Assembly (NCBI RefSeq): GCF_025465995.1 | Contig: NZ_JANLNY010000024.1 | Coordinates: forward strand, 62,001 to 126,000 | Length of the DNA: 64,000 nucleotides | Reading direction: 5' to 3' | Source of the DNA: Pseudomonas sp. 5P_3.1_Bac2 | GTDB lineage: Bacteria; Pseudomonadota; Gammaproteobacteria; Pseudomonadales; Pseudomonadaceae | Shown here: positions 58,101-64,000 of the stretch, in pieces | How the letters are laid out: each line of letters begins with the position of its first letter | Position numbering within the stretch: the first letter of the stretch is position 1 | Notes under the pieces: model-generated | The model's database searches: none | The model's input: the letters and a program-made list of their open reading frames with translations, nothing else | What the model was told of the DNA's origin: nothing | Program-made: the position numbers and the translations under genes

Positions 58101-59738
58101 CAAGCCGACGCCGAGCGCGCCGGTTATGAGGATTTTGACCCGCTGGAAATGGATCGCCACTCGCAGTTGCAGCAACTGTCGCGGGCGCTGTTTGAGTCGG
58201 CCTCGGACTTACTGGATTTAAAAGAAACCCTGTCAGCGCGTAACCGCGATGCCGAGACCTTGCTGTTGCAACAGGCGCGGGTTAACTCCGAGCTGCAAGA
58301 GGGCCTGATGCGTACGCGCATGGTGCCCTTCGACCGTCTGGTGCCGCGTCTGCGCCGCATCGTGCGGCAGATCGCCAGCGAGCTGGATAAGCAGGTCGAA
58401 TTTATCGTCGGCAACGCCGAGGGTGAGATGGACCGCACCGTGCTGGAGCGCATCGTCGCGCCTCTGGAACATATGCTGCGTAACGCCGTCGACCACGGCA
58501 TCGAAGGCCCGGACGCACGGCTGGCGGCGGGCAAACCGGCGCAGGGTACGATCCGCTTAAGCCTTGGTCGGGAGGGCGGCGATATCGTCCTGACCCTGGC
58601 CGACGATGGCGCCGGGGTACGCCTCGATGCGGTGCGCCGCAAAGCGATTGAGCGCGGCCTGATGGACGCCGATGCCCAGCTCAGCGACTACGAGGTGATG
58701 CAGTTTATTCTCGAAGCGGGCTTCTCCACCGCCGAGAAAATCACCCAGATTTCCGGGCGCGGCGTGGGGATGGACGTGGTGCACTCCGAGGTCAAGCAAC
58801 TCGGCGGCAGCATGAGCATCGACTCGCAGCCGAATGTGGGCACCACCTTCACCATCCGCCTGCCGTTTACCGTGTCGGTTAACCGTGCGCTGATGGTGCT
58901 TTCCGGTGAAGACCTGTACGCCATCCCGCTCAATACCATCGAAGGCATCGTGCGGGTTTCGCCCTATGAGCTGGAGGCCTACTACGGCCCTGATGCGCCG
59001 CGTTTTGAATACGCCGGGCAAAGCTATGAGCTGCGCTACCTGGGCGACCTGCTGAACAATGGCCAGCATCCCAAACTGGTTGGGCAAAGCCTGCCCTTGC
59101 CGGTGATTCTGGTGCGCTCCAAGGAGCACGCGGTGGCGGTGCAGGTGGATTCCCTGGCCGGCTCCCGCGAGATCGTGGTGAAGAGCCTCGGCCCGCAGTT
59201 TGCCGGGGTGCCGGGCATTTCCGGGGCGACCATCCTCGGCGATGGCCGGGTGGTGGTGATTCTCGATCTGCTGGCGACCATCCGTGCCCTGCATGCCCAT
59301 CTGCAACCGCAACTGCACAGCCGCGCGGTTAAATCGCTCAGCAGTACTGTGGAAGTGGAAGTCGAGCGGCCGACCTTGGTCATGGTGGTCGACGACTCGG
59401 TCACGGTGCGTAAGGTCACCAGCCGCTTGCTGGAACGTAATGGCATGAACGTGATGACCGCCAAAGACGGTGTCGATGCCATCGCCCAGCTGCAAGAGCG
59501 CAAGCCCGATGTGATGCTGTTGGATATCGAAATGCCGCGCATGGACGGCTTCGAAGTGGCCACCCTGGTGCGCCACGACGAAGGCCTGAAGGATCTGCCG
59601 ATTATCATGATCACCTCGCGTACCGGCGATAAACACCGCGAGCGGGCCATGGGCATCGGCGTTAACGAGTACCTCGGCAAGCCTTATCAAGAGGCGCTGT
59701 TACTCGAAACCATCCAGCATCTGGTCAAGCCGACATGA
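52152..59738 (+). CDS. chpA: ChpA, giant hybrid chemotaxis kinase
   Basis: 2528 residues from ATG 52152 (or 2523 from ATG 52167, which matches the usual MGDRHDYVALEW start). Phosphotransfer-type helices are centred on His54 (VHQVLGT), Thr481 (LLTQVRG), His832 (FHTLKGS), His984 (LHTLKGS), Thr1126 (LTTLGRG), His1432, His1627 and His1774 (all LHTLKGG). That is six Hpt plus two Thr variants, the same total as P. aeruginosa ChpA. The CheA kinase core has N-box Asn2111 in RNAVDHGIEG, DDGAGVRLD and GRGVGMDVV; a CheW-like domain and a receiver with Asp2458 follow. Long acidic Ala/Pro/Glu linkers separate the Hpt domains. It phosphorylates PilG and PilH. Confidence 0.97.
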   Translation: MSGVAMGDRHDYVALEWVKGEIAETLKQARQALEAFVENPQDATRMRFCQTYVHQVLGTLQMVEFFGAALLAEEMEQLAGAMLEGRVSNQNEALEVLMQSILQLPAYLDRIQTARRDLPMVVLPLLNDLRAARGEKLLSETSLFSPDMSNRAAPLAPAAMQQLNNDELPALLRKLRQMLQMGLVGVLRNQDLPTHLGYLARVFARLDSLAKDSPLGQLWPIASAVVEGLADGSLANGSSIRTLLRQVDKELKRVLEQGAEGFNQAAPEELSKNLLFYVAKSAAQSPKVRALREQYRLDEALPDHHVIDEERARLAGPDRDAMHSVVTALCEELVRVKDSLDLFVRSDRVHLADLQALAGPLKQIADTLAVLGFSQPRRVIAEQLDVVNSLLKGQSEPSDALLMDIAGALLYVEATLTGMIGAHADATNEASHLPTTDVGQIHQLVIREARNGLEQAKDAIIEFIASQWNHEHLARVPDLLTQVRGGLAMIPLPRAAELLSACTRYIQEQLLARQAVPNWQHLDTLADAITSVEYYLERLAEDNSSQGDSILDVAEDSMALLGYPLAVQPFAEPEPEPEPELDASAVAVDEPLALGDSQELSAALPLADEPGLHSDSGEWLLDTAQSSSEVLEFDLDALPALDDVAAPASEHRADFASETNLELLDWDEVLGSDQVALEPLQQAEDELVLDDVFASQSPDFTQQDGSPSVSELNEFDLAELEFSEQELADLALPEVDLPSLPTAPQGAAEPAADLSLAAVLATPVAAINPPAQDVPPSLLPPPADEEPVDDELLEVFIEEAGEVQQTIAEYFPQWCADTANKEALTEIRRAFHTLKGSGRMVRALVLGELSWAVENLLNRVLDRSIEPGAEVQQVIAQVIAILPELVDEFAQKAQRQRDDVDQLAASAHALAKGQALPLAALPSAEAEAVEDAPAADDAEAIDPQLLEIFRNEAEMHLDTLVAFLADCAQQLPQTITDDLQRALHTLKGSASMAGIMPVAQIAAPLERLVKEFKANLLPMDLAEAELLSSAEQLFRQGLAQLDSQPLAELPGAGAFLERVQQLHDERLEQAAHNQPDAQGEKRDPQMISIFLAEGTDILFDAEALLSQWREQPNQRQELSSLLSELTTLGRGAEMAELPQIDELCEALLDLYGAVEEGSLAVSEQFFAEAEQAHEALISMMDQVAAGLQVSAAPQRVAALRELLGQALDPDSLGVISSVDGQSQAQVLDTATAELQQDLEALDEAHSIAEAEAEAGAELELAPLDSADEPAATGGDELETPALLELEPLSVDPEAQEWTDETAVPAAESNAIDLVEPTHAVLAPEPTLEPAALAESADSLRQPEAFVEQLSQTDVELSAPADALEPLSPADAATTAVPALTAAPVVSGLDQEMVDIFLEEAVDILDSSAQALERWSSDPENHAALSALQRDLHTLKGGARMAEIAPIGDLAHELESLYEGLHDRRYSHSPQLLELLQHSHDCLAQQLEQLQAGQSMTSPAELISQILRFRQNPGAKLALDAQATPAPNEPQAQAEVEPWVDDFDALISEPPSAAAAVELTPAAEPPPTAEPAPLAAAPSVVDERDSELVEIFLEEGFDIIDSAGAALQRWMQDVDNCLELESLQRDLHTLKGGARMAEIREIGDLAHELEFLYEGLGQGQLRAGSELFSLLERCHDSLAQMLEAVREQRAVPDGNGLIATIKGFRANPSEQLSVPTSVALRAAPEAADAEAEADILDIFLEEADDLLENMEQAIGRLESQSGADSAVDDLLRILHTLKGGARLAGQQRLGDLSHDLEQHLSDAQGQGAPWPQSLLLDVQSAFDALQQELDGLRQRLDASHWQSPAQEPQQALIAEAELAPLPQSNATAPAAGNKVELALPIVAASVAPVNETAAKVLPFVERAQHAAQEAASRRAPQELVKVPAELLEGLVNLAGETSIFRGRVEQQVSDFGFTLSEMEATIDRVRDQLRRLDTETQAQILSRIQADAERAGYEDFDPLEMDRHSQLQQLSRALFESASDLLDLKETLSARNRDAETLLLQQARVNSELQEGLMRTRMVPFDRLVPRLRRIVRQIASELDKQVEFIVGNAEGEMDRTVLERIVAPLEHMLRNAVDHGIEGPDARLAAGKPAQGTIRLSLGREGGDIVLTLADDGAGVRLDAVRRKAIERGLMDADAQLSDYEVMQFILEAGFSTAEKITQISGRGVGMDVVHSEVKQLGGSMSIDSQPNVGTTFTIRLPFTVSVNRALMVLSGEDLYAIPLNTIEGIVRVSPYELEAYYGPDAPRFEYAGQSYELRYLGDLLNNGQHPKLVGQSLPLPVILVRSKEHAVAVQVDSLAGSREIVVKSLGPQFAGVPGISGATILGDGRVVVILDLLATIRALHAHLQPQLHSRAVKSLSSTVEVEVERPTLVMVVDDSVTVRKVTSRLLERNGMNVMTAKDGVDAIAQLQERKPDVMLLDIEMPRMDGFEVATLVRHDEGLKDLPIIMITSRTGDKHRERAMGIGVNEYLGKPYQEALLLETIQHLVKPT

Positions 59739-60754
59739 CAGAAAAAAGCGCTGCACGGATAGCCGTTATTGCCGACACCTCGTTGCAGCGCCATGTGCTG
59801 CAACAGGCCCTCACCGGCAGCGGTTACCAGGTGGTGATGAACAGCGATCCGGCGCGTTTGGATGAAGAGGCGCTGAATAACTGCCAGACCGATCTGTGGC
59901 TGGTGGATCTGGCCCAGTCGGAAGACTCGCCCCTCGTCGATAACCTGCTGGAGCGCACCGATGCACCGGTGCTGTTCGGTGAAGGCCATGCCCCGGAGCG
60001 CCACAGTGAGCACTATCCGCGTTGGGAGCGGCGCTTATTCGGCAAGCTGAAGAAACTGGTGGGCGATCCCGCCCAGGCGGTCGGCCCGAGCCTCGATGCC
60101 TTGTTGGCTGAGGCGCAGCGGCCAACTCGCGTCGATCTCCCGGCTGCTTTAGCCGATACCCCGTTAGTGGCTGGTGAACCGGCGCAGCAGCTGTGGCTGC
60201 TGGCGGCTTCCTTAGGTGGTCCGGCAGCGGTCAAAGCCTTTCTCGATGCCTTGCCCGGCGGCCTGCCGGTGGGCTTTATCTACGCCCAGCATATCGATGC
60301 CAGTTTCGAGAGCAGCCTGCCGCAAGCGGTCGGCCGCCACAGCCAGTGGCATGTGAATCCGGCGCGCGCTGGCGATACGGTGCGCTGCGGCGAAGTGGTG
60401 GTGGTGCCGATCCGCCATGAACTGCAATTTACTGACGACGGCCAGATGCAGATCGCCGAGCAGGGTTGGCCGGAGCCTTACAGCCCGTCGATTGATCAGA
60501 TGATGCTGAACCTGGCCCAGCAATTCGGCGCTCACTCTGGGGTGATTGCCTTTAGCGGCATGGGCAGTGATGGCAGCGCGGCGGCGGCCTATGTGCGGCG
60601 CCAAGGCGGGCAGATCTGGACGCAAAATGCCGCCAGTTGCGCCTGCCCCAGCATGCCCGATAGCCTGCGTGAAGGCGGCTACAGCAGCCGCAGCGGCGAT
60701 CCCCGTGAATTGGCGCAAGCCTTGGTCCAACACCTGGCCGAACAGTGCCGTTAA
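59735..60754 (+). CDS. chpB: ChpB, CheB-like methylesterase
   Basis: 339 residues. The N-terminal 120 form a degenerate receiver (AVIADTSLQRHVLQ; LWLVDLAQ). The esterase triad is Ser in LAASLGGPAAV, His in YAQHIDASF and Asp in GMGSDGSAAA. It removes methyl groups from PilJ. Its ATG overlaps the chpA stop by four bases. Confidence 0.95.
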   Translation: MTEKSAARIAVIADTSLQRHVLQQALTGSGYQVVMNSDPARLDEEALNNCQTDLWLVDLAQSEDSPLVDNLLERTDAPVLFGEGHAPERHSEHYPRWERRLFGKLKKLVGDPAQAVGPSLDALLAEAQRPTRVDLPAALADTPLVAGEPAQQLWLLAASLGGPAAVKAFLDALPGGLPVGFIYAQHIDASFESSLPQAVGRHSQWHVNPARAGDTVRCGEVVVVPIRHELQFTDDGQMQIAEQGWPEPYSPSIDQMMLNLAQQFGAHSGVIAFSGMGSDGSAAAAYVRRQGGQIWTQNAASCACPSMPDSLREGGYSSRSGDPRELAQALVQHLAEQCR

Positions 60755-60784
60755 ATTTGGCCTTGCGCCGCACAGGAAATTTTT

Positions 60785-61255
60785 ATGAGCCAAGCCCTAA
60801 GCCCGCAAAATAGTGCCGACAGCCTGACGGGCTTGATCGTGCCGCTGACGGATCGCAACTTGCTGCTGCCCAACGTGGCCTTGGCTGAGCTGATCGCTTA
60901 TCGCAACGTGCAACTGAACGAAGGCGCGCCGCAGTGGTTTGTCGGCCAAGTGGCCTGGCGCGATCTGCGTCTGCCTTTGTTGTCGTTTGAGGCGGCCAGT
61001 GGCGGCAGCGCTCAGGTCAGCCCCAGCGCGCGGGTGGCGGTGCTGAATGCCTTGGGCGGGCGCGGCAAGGTGAAGTTTATCGCCCTGCTGGTGCAGGGGA
61101 TTCCCCGTTCGCTCAAAGTCGGTCCGGAGCTGGCGCGCGCTGACGCGCCGCTGCTGCCGTTGGAGCTGGAGGCGGTGCAGCATGCCGATGGCGTGTTGAA
61201 AATCCCCGATCTGCTCGGCCTTGAGCAAATGCTGGCGGACGCCGGTTTGATCTGA
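60785..61255 (+). CDS. chpC: ChpC, CheW-like adaptor
   Basis: 156 residues. GLIVPLTDRNLLLPNVALAE and WFVGQVAWRDLRLPLLSFE are CheW-type strands. It is a second, optional adaptor of the Chp system. 30 bases after chpB. Confidence 0.94.
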   Translation: MSQALSPQNSADSLTGLIVPLTDRNLLLPNVALAELIAYRNVQLNEGAPQWFVGQVAWRDLRLPLLSFEAASGGSAQVSPSARVAVLNALGGRGKVKFIALLVQGIPRSLKVGPELARADAPLLPLELEAVQHADGVLKIPDLLGLEQMLADAGLI

Positions 61256-61304
61256 CCCGCAGGCACTTTTCATACAGAACCTGCAGCCGTAAAGGATTAA
61301 GGCG

Positions 61305-61739
61305 ATGCATATGGCACTACCCACGGCGCTGCTGGGTGCGGCGCTGGTGACTTTAGGCGGCTGCGCCAGCCCGTTGCCCAAGGCTGATCCCAACCAGGCT
61401 TGGGTCACCATGCACAGCCCGGCGAGCAGCCTGCTGATGGCCGACTTGCTGGATGGCAAGCGCTGGCCCGATGGTCGTTATTTCCAGATGCCCAGCGGCG
61501 CCCACGAACTGCGTGGGCGTTTTATGTTTGAAGTGCGCGGCGGCGGTGGCGGTCACGATGGCTTCGCCGAGCCCCGGCAAATCACCTGCCTGCTGTTGCT
61601 GCGCTATGCCGACTTTGCCAGTGGTCAACGCTATCGTTGGGAGGCTCGGGCCTGGCTGATGGGGGCCAAGTCACGCCTGCTCAACAGCGCCGGCGAAGTG
61701 CTCGCCCAGGGTGAAACCCTGCGCTGCGGGCCTTATTAG
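61305..61739 (+). CDS. Hypothetical lipoprotein
   Basis: 144 residues with a lipobox (TLGGCAS) and short hydrophobic leader. PASSLLMADLLDGKRWPDGRYF and a glycine run (VRGGGGGHDG) precede conserved RYADFASGQRYRWEARAW. Such a protein commonly follows chpC in Pseudomonas; no function is known. The start could be either of two ATGs two codons apart; AAGGATTAAGG lies just upstream. Confidence 0.8.
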   Translation: MHMALPTALLGAALVTLGGCASPLPKADPNQAWVTMHSPASSLLMADLLDGKRWPDGRYFQMPSGAHELRGRFMFEVRGGGGGHDGFAEPRQITCLLLLRYADFASGQRYRWEARAWLMGAKSRLLNSAGEVLAQGETLRCGPY

Positions 61740-61757
61740 CACCTACGGATTTAATCC

Positions 61758-62180
61758 CTAGAGCAACTGCGCATCGAGGCTGATGCTGGCGTTGATCACC
61801 TTGGATAACGGACAGCCGGCCTTGGCGCTTAGCGCCGCTTGCTCAAAACGCTCTTGATCGGCACCGGGGATAGCCGCGCGCAAGATCAGGTGTACGGCGG
61901 TGATGGCAAAGCCGTCGGCCTGCTTCTCCAGGGTCACTTCCGCCGTGGTGTCGATGCTTTGCGCGGTCAGGCCCAAGTCGCCCAACTCTTTACTCAACGC
62001 CATGCTGAAACAGGCCGCATGGGCCGCGCCGAGCAGTTCTTCAGGGTTGCTGCCGGGTTTGTCGGAGAAGCGCGTTTTAAAGCCATAGGGCGTCTTAGCT
62101 AAGGCGCCGCTCTCGGTGGAAATATGCCCAGTGCCGTCTTTGATGCTGCCTTGCCAGTGGGCCGATGCTGTCTTCTTCAT
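61758..62180 (-). CDS. osmC: OsmC family peroxiredoxin
   Basis: 140 residues. Two redox cysteines: AAHAACFSMAL (peroxidatic) and AGCPLSKVINASI (resolving), 60 or so residues apart, with YGFKTRF near the start. It reduces organic hydroperoxides. GGAGCAGCGCC precedes the ATG. It converges on the lipoprotein gene. Confidence 0.92.
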   Translation of the reverse strand: MKKTASAHWQGSIKDGTGHISTESGALAKTPYGFKTRFSDKPGSNPEELLGAAHAACFSMALSKELGDLGLTAQSIDTTAEVTLEKQADGFAITAVHLILRAAIPGADQERFEQAALSAKAGCPLSKVINASISLDAQLL

Positions 62181-62263
62181 GGCGCTGCTCCGGTGGGGTA
62201 TGCAGTTCAGAGCAGCACCAGCGGGTGAAGTTCGACCAATTGTCCGGCAGGCGGTGGGCGGTT

Positions 62264-63262
62264 TTAGCCGCGTAGCTCCTTGAGCAGGTCGAAGGCATGC
62301 AGACGGTCGGCGAAGTCGTACATATCGCAGGTGAAGATCAGTTCATCGGCGTCCGTCTGCTCCAGCAAGCTGTTTAGGCGCGCCCGCACGGTGTCGGGGC
62401 CACCGATCATGGCCAGGCCCAAGAAGCTGCTGACTGCCTCGCGCTCGTGGGGCAGCCACAGGCCTTCCATAGCCTTGACCGGCGCTTTTTGCACCAGGCT
62501 ATGGCCGCGAATCAGCGCCAAAATCCGCTGAAACGCCGAAGTGGCCAGGTACTGCGCCTGCTCATCGGTGTCGGCCAGCAGCAGCGGCACGCCGAGCATC
62601 ACATAGGGCTTATCCAGCACGGCGGAAGGCTGGAAGTGGTTACGGTAGATGCGGATCGCCTCGTGCACATAGCGCGGTGCAAAGTGCGAGGCAAAGGCGT
62701 AGGGCAGGCCCTTTTGCCCGGCCAGTTGGGCGCTGAACAGGCTGGAGCCGAGCAGCCAGATCGGTACTTCGGTGCCGGTGCCGGGCATGGCGATCACGCG
62801 CTGATTGGGCTGGCGCGGGCCGAGGTAGCGCTGCAGCTCTTCGACATCAGCCGGAAAGTCATCGGCGCTGCCGCTGCGTTCACGGCGCAGCGCCTGGGCG
62901 GTGAACTGATCAGCGCCGGGCGCGCGGCCCAGGCCCAAGTCGATGCGCCCTGGATACAGCGTGGCGAGGGTGCCGAACTGCTCGGCAATCACCAGCGGCG
63001 CATGGTTGGGCAGCATCACCCCACCCGAGCCCAGACGGATGCTGCTGGTGCCGGCGGCCAGATACCCGAGCAGCACCGAAGTGGCGGAGCTGGCGATGCC
63101 ATCCATATTGTGGTGTTCGGCCACCCAAAAACGCTTAAAGCCTAAGCCTTCCACATGCCGGGCCAGGGCCAGGGAGTTGTGCAGGGCTTGCGCGGCATTG
63201 CCATCGTCGCGGATTGGAGCGAGGTCGAGAACGGAAAGTTGGGTCTGCGCCAGAGCACTCAT
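62264..63262 (-). CDS. LLM-class flavin oxidoreductase (luciferase-like)
   Basis: 332 residues. [20 protein letters not shown] and [11 protein letters not shown] mark the group-1 luciferase-like monooxygenase fold. [23 protein letters not shown] is also typical. Substrate unknown. It is 78 bases downstream of the LysR gene on the same strand. Confidence 0.9.
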   Translation of the reverse strand: MSALAQTQLSVLDLAPIRDDGNAAQALHNSLALARHVEGLGFKRFWVAEHHNMDGIASSATSVLLGYLAAGTSSIRLGSGGVMLPNHAPLVIAEQFGTLATLYPGRIDLGLGRAPGADQFTAQALRRERSGSADDFPADVEELQRYLGPRQPNQRVIAMPGTGTEVPIWLLGSSLFSAQLAGQKGLPYAFASHFAPRYVHEAIRIYRNHFQPSAVLDKPYVMLGVPLLLADTDEQAQYLATSAFQRILALIRGHSLVQKAPVKAMEGLWLPHEREAVSSFLGLAMIGGPDTVRARLNSLLEQTDADELIFTCDMYDFADRLHAFDLLKELRG

Positions 63263-63340
63263 CGGGCACCTCTTAGACAGAAATAGTTGAGTGAGATAGT
63301 GGGGTATCTTCCACCGATTCGCCGGCTTGTCCAGCCGACT

Positions 63341-64000
63341 TTAGCCCCTGAGTTGCCCGCGTAGCCACTGCGCAAGCAATTGCGCACGCTTGTCTAGACT
63401 GCGTGCCGGCACCCACAACGCCAGGCGGGCCGAGGCCTGGACAAAGCCCCAAGGGGCGACTAAACGACCAGCGCTGAGGTCGTCGGCCACCAGTTGCTGC
63501 GGCGCGATGGCTACGCCTAAACCGGCGGCGGCAGCTTCCAACAGGTAGTACAGGTGCTCAAATCCTTGGCCCAGACGCAACTGGCTGGCATCCAGGCCGT
63601 TGCTGGCGGCCCAGCTCGGCCAGGCTTGGGGGCGATTTAAGGTGTGCAGCAACGGCTCGTTGAGCAACGTGGCGGGGGACGCCTGATGCAACTCGGCAAA
63701 ACGTCCATAACGCGGGCTCAGCACCGGACCGATGCGCTCGGCGGCCAACTCATACACCTGCATATCGGCCGGCCACGGCGGTTCGGCGTACCACAGGGTG
63801 GCGTCCACGCCGCTGCGCCGTGGGTCCAGCTCGCCTTCGCTGGCCGAGAGATGCAAGCGCAGTTGCGGCAAGTCGCGGTTGAGTTGATCCAAGCGCGGGA
63901 TAAACCAGCGGGCTAGCAAGCTGCCCGGACAGGCCAGCACGAAGGGCGCATCGGCCTGACCTTGCTGCAGTTCGGCGCAGGTGCTGCGCAGGCGGGTGAA
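63341..64000 (-). CDS. LysR-type regulator, C-terminal part (cut by window edge)
   Basis: The 219 codons present are the effector-binding domain of a GcvA-like LysR regulator: [51 protein letters not shown] and VPARSLDKR. The N-terminal helix-turn-helix lies beyond 64000. It is upstream of, and in line with, the monooxygenase gene; its targets are unknown. Confidence 0.87.
   Translation of the reverse strand, partial: FTRLRSTCAELQQGQADAPFVLACPGSLLARWFIPRLDQLNRDLPQLRLHLSASEGELDPRRSGVDATLWYAEPPWPADMQVYELAAERIGPVLSPRYGRFAELHQASPATLLNEPLLHTLNRPQAWPSWAASNGLDASQLRLGQGFEHLYYLLEAAAAGLGVAIAPQQLVADDLSAGRLVAPWGFVQASARLALWVPARSLDKRAQLLAQWLRGQLRG

Overview
The window is a chromosomal segment of a Pseudomonas-type gammaproteobacterium. 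Its gene order is typical of Pseudomonas: prlC-yheV, hemW-rdgB-metW-metX-yggT-proC-yggS-pilT-pilU, pyrR-pyrB-pyrC', ruvX-yqgE-tonB-gshB, then pilGHIJK-chpABC. Dispersed REP-like palindromes are also characteristic. No rRNA, tRNA, prophage or complete insertion sequence was seen.

Layout. (1) 1-2000 is a decayed, AT-richer type VI secretion (T6SS) scrap: a C-terminal gene fragment, two adjacent accessory genes each broken by a one-base shift at a homopolymer, and a VgrG N-terminal stub. (2) 2100-13600 holds an arylamine N-acetyltransferase, an overlapping pair of oxygen-sensor genes (Aer chemoreceptor and a globin-coupled GGDEF-EAL protein), a small hypothetical, a periplasmic binding protein, a DUF1835 protein, yheV-prlC, a gamma-carbonic-anhydrase-like protein and a HAD phosphatase. 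(3) 13600-26340 is a complete type I-F CRISPR-Cas locus. Array 1 has 34 repeats on the minus strand behind its leader; the operon cas1 / cas2-3 / csy1 / csy2 / csy3 / cas6f lies on the minus strand; array 2 has 29 repeats on the plus strand, diverging from cas1. All 61 spacers are 32 nt. Between the HAD gene and array 1 lies an oppositely oriented two-repeat unit with neighbouring palindromes. (4) 26400-29620 holds a DUF1161 protein, a lipoprotein metallopeptidase, a zinc alcohol dehydrogenase, an 80-bp palindromic tandem repeat and a DUF3392 protein. (5) 29645-47461 is housekeeping: heme chaperone, nucleotide-pool sanitation, methionine and proline synthesis, PLP homeostasis, twitching ATPases PilT/PilU, an SOS-controlled putative repair pair, a TM2 protein, the pyrimidine genes, ruvX, yqgE, tonB and gshB. 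(6) 47700-61255 is the whole Pil-Chp chemosensory system that controls type IV pili through PilT/PilU-type motors and, in P. aeruginosa, cAMP. (7) 61305-64000 has a lipoprotein, an OsmC protein, a luciferase-like monooxygenase and a LysR regulator cut by the window edge.

Working together: Cas1 and Cas2-3 acquire spacers at leaders that share an identical IHF site at an identical distance from the first repeat. Cas6f cuts both arrays, and Csy1-3 with crRNA form the surveillance complex that recruits Cas2-3. The repeats tolerate changes mainly in the Cas6f hairpin loop. The most unusual local feature is the inverted two-repeat unit at 13662-13747, a candidate degenerate mini-array or CreA-like regulatory RNA. 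Others are two leader inverted repeats beside cas1, a 9-codon upstream frame overlapping csy1, a perfect LexA box before the radical-SAM/TIGR03915 pair, and REP elements that supply stop codons to two genes.
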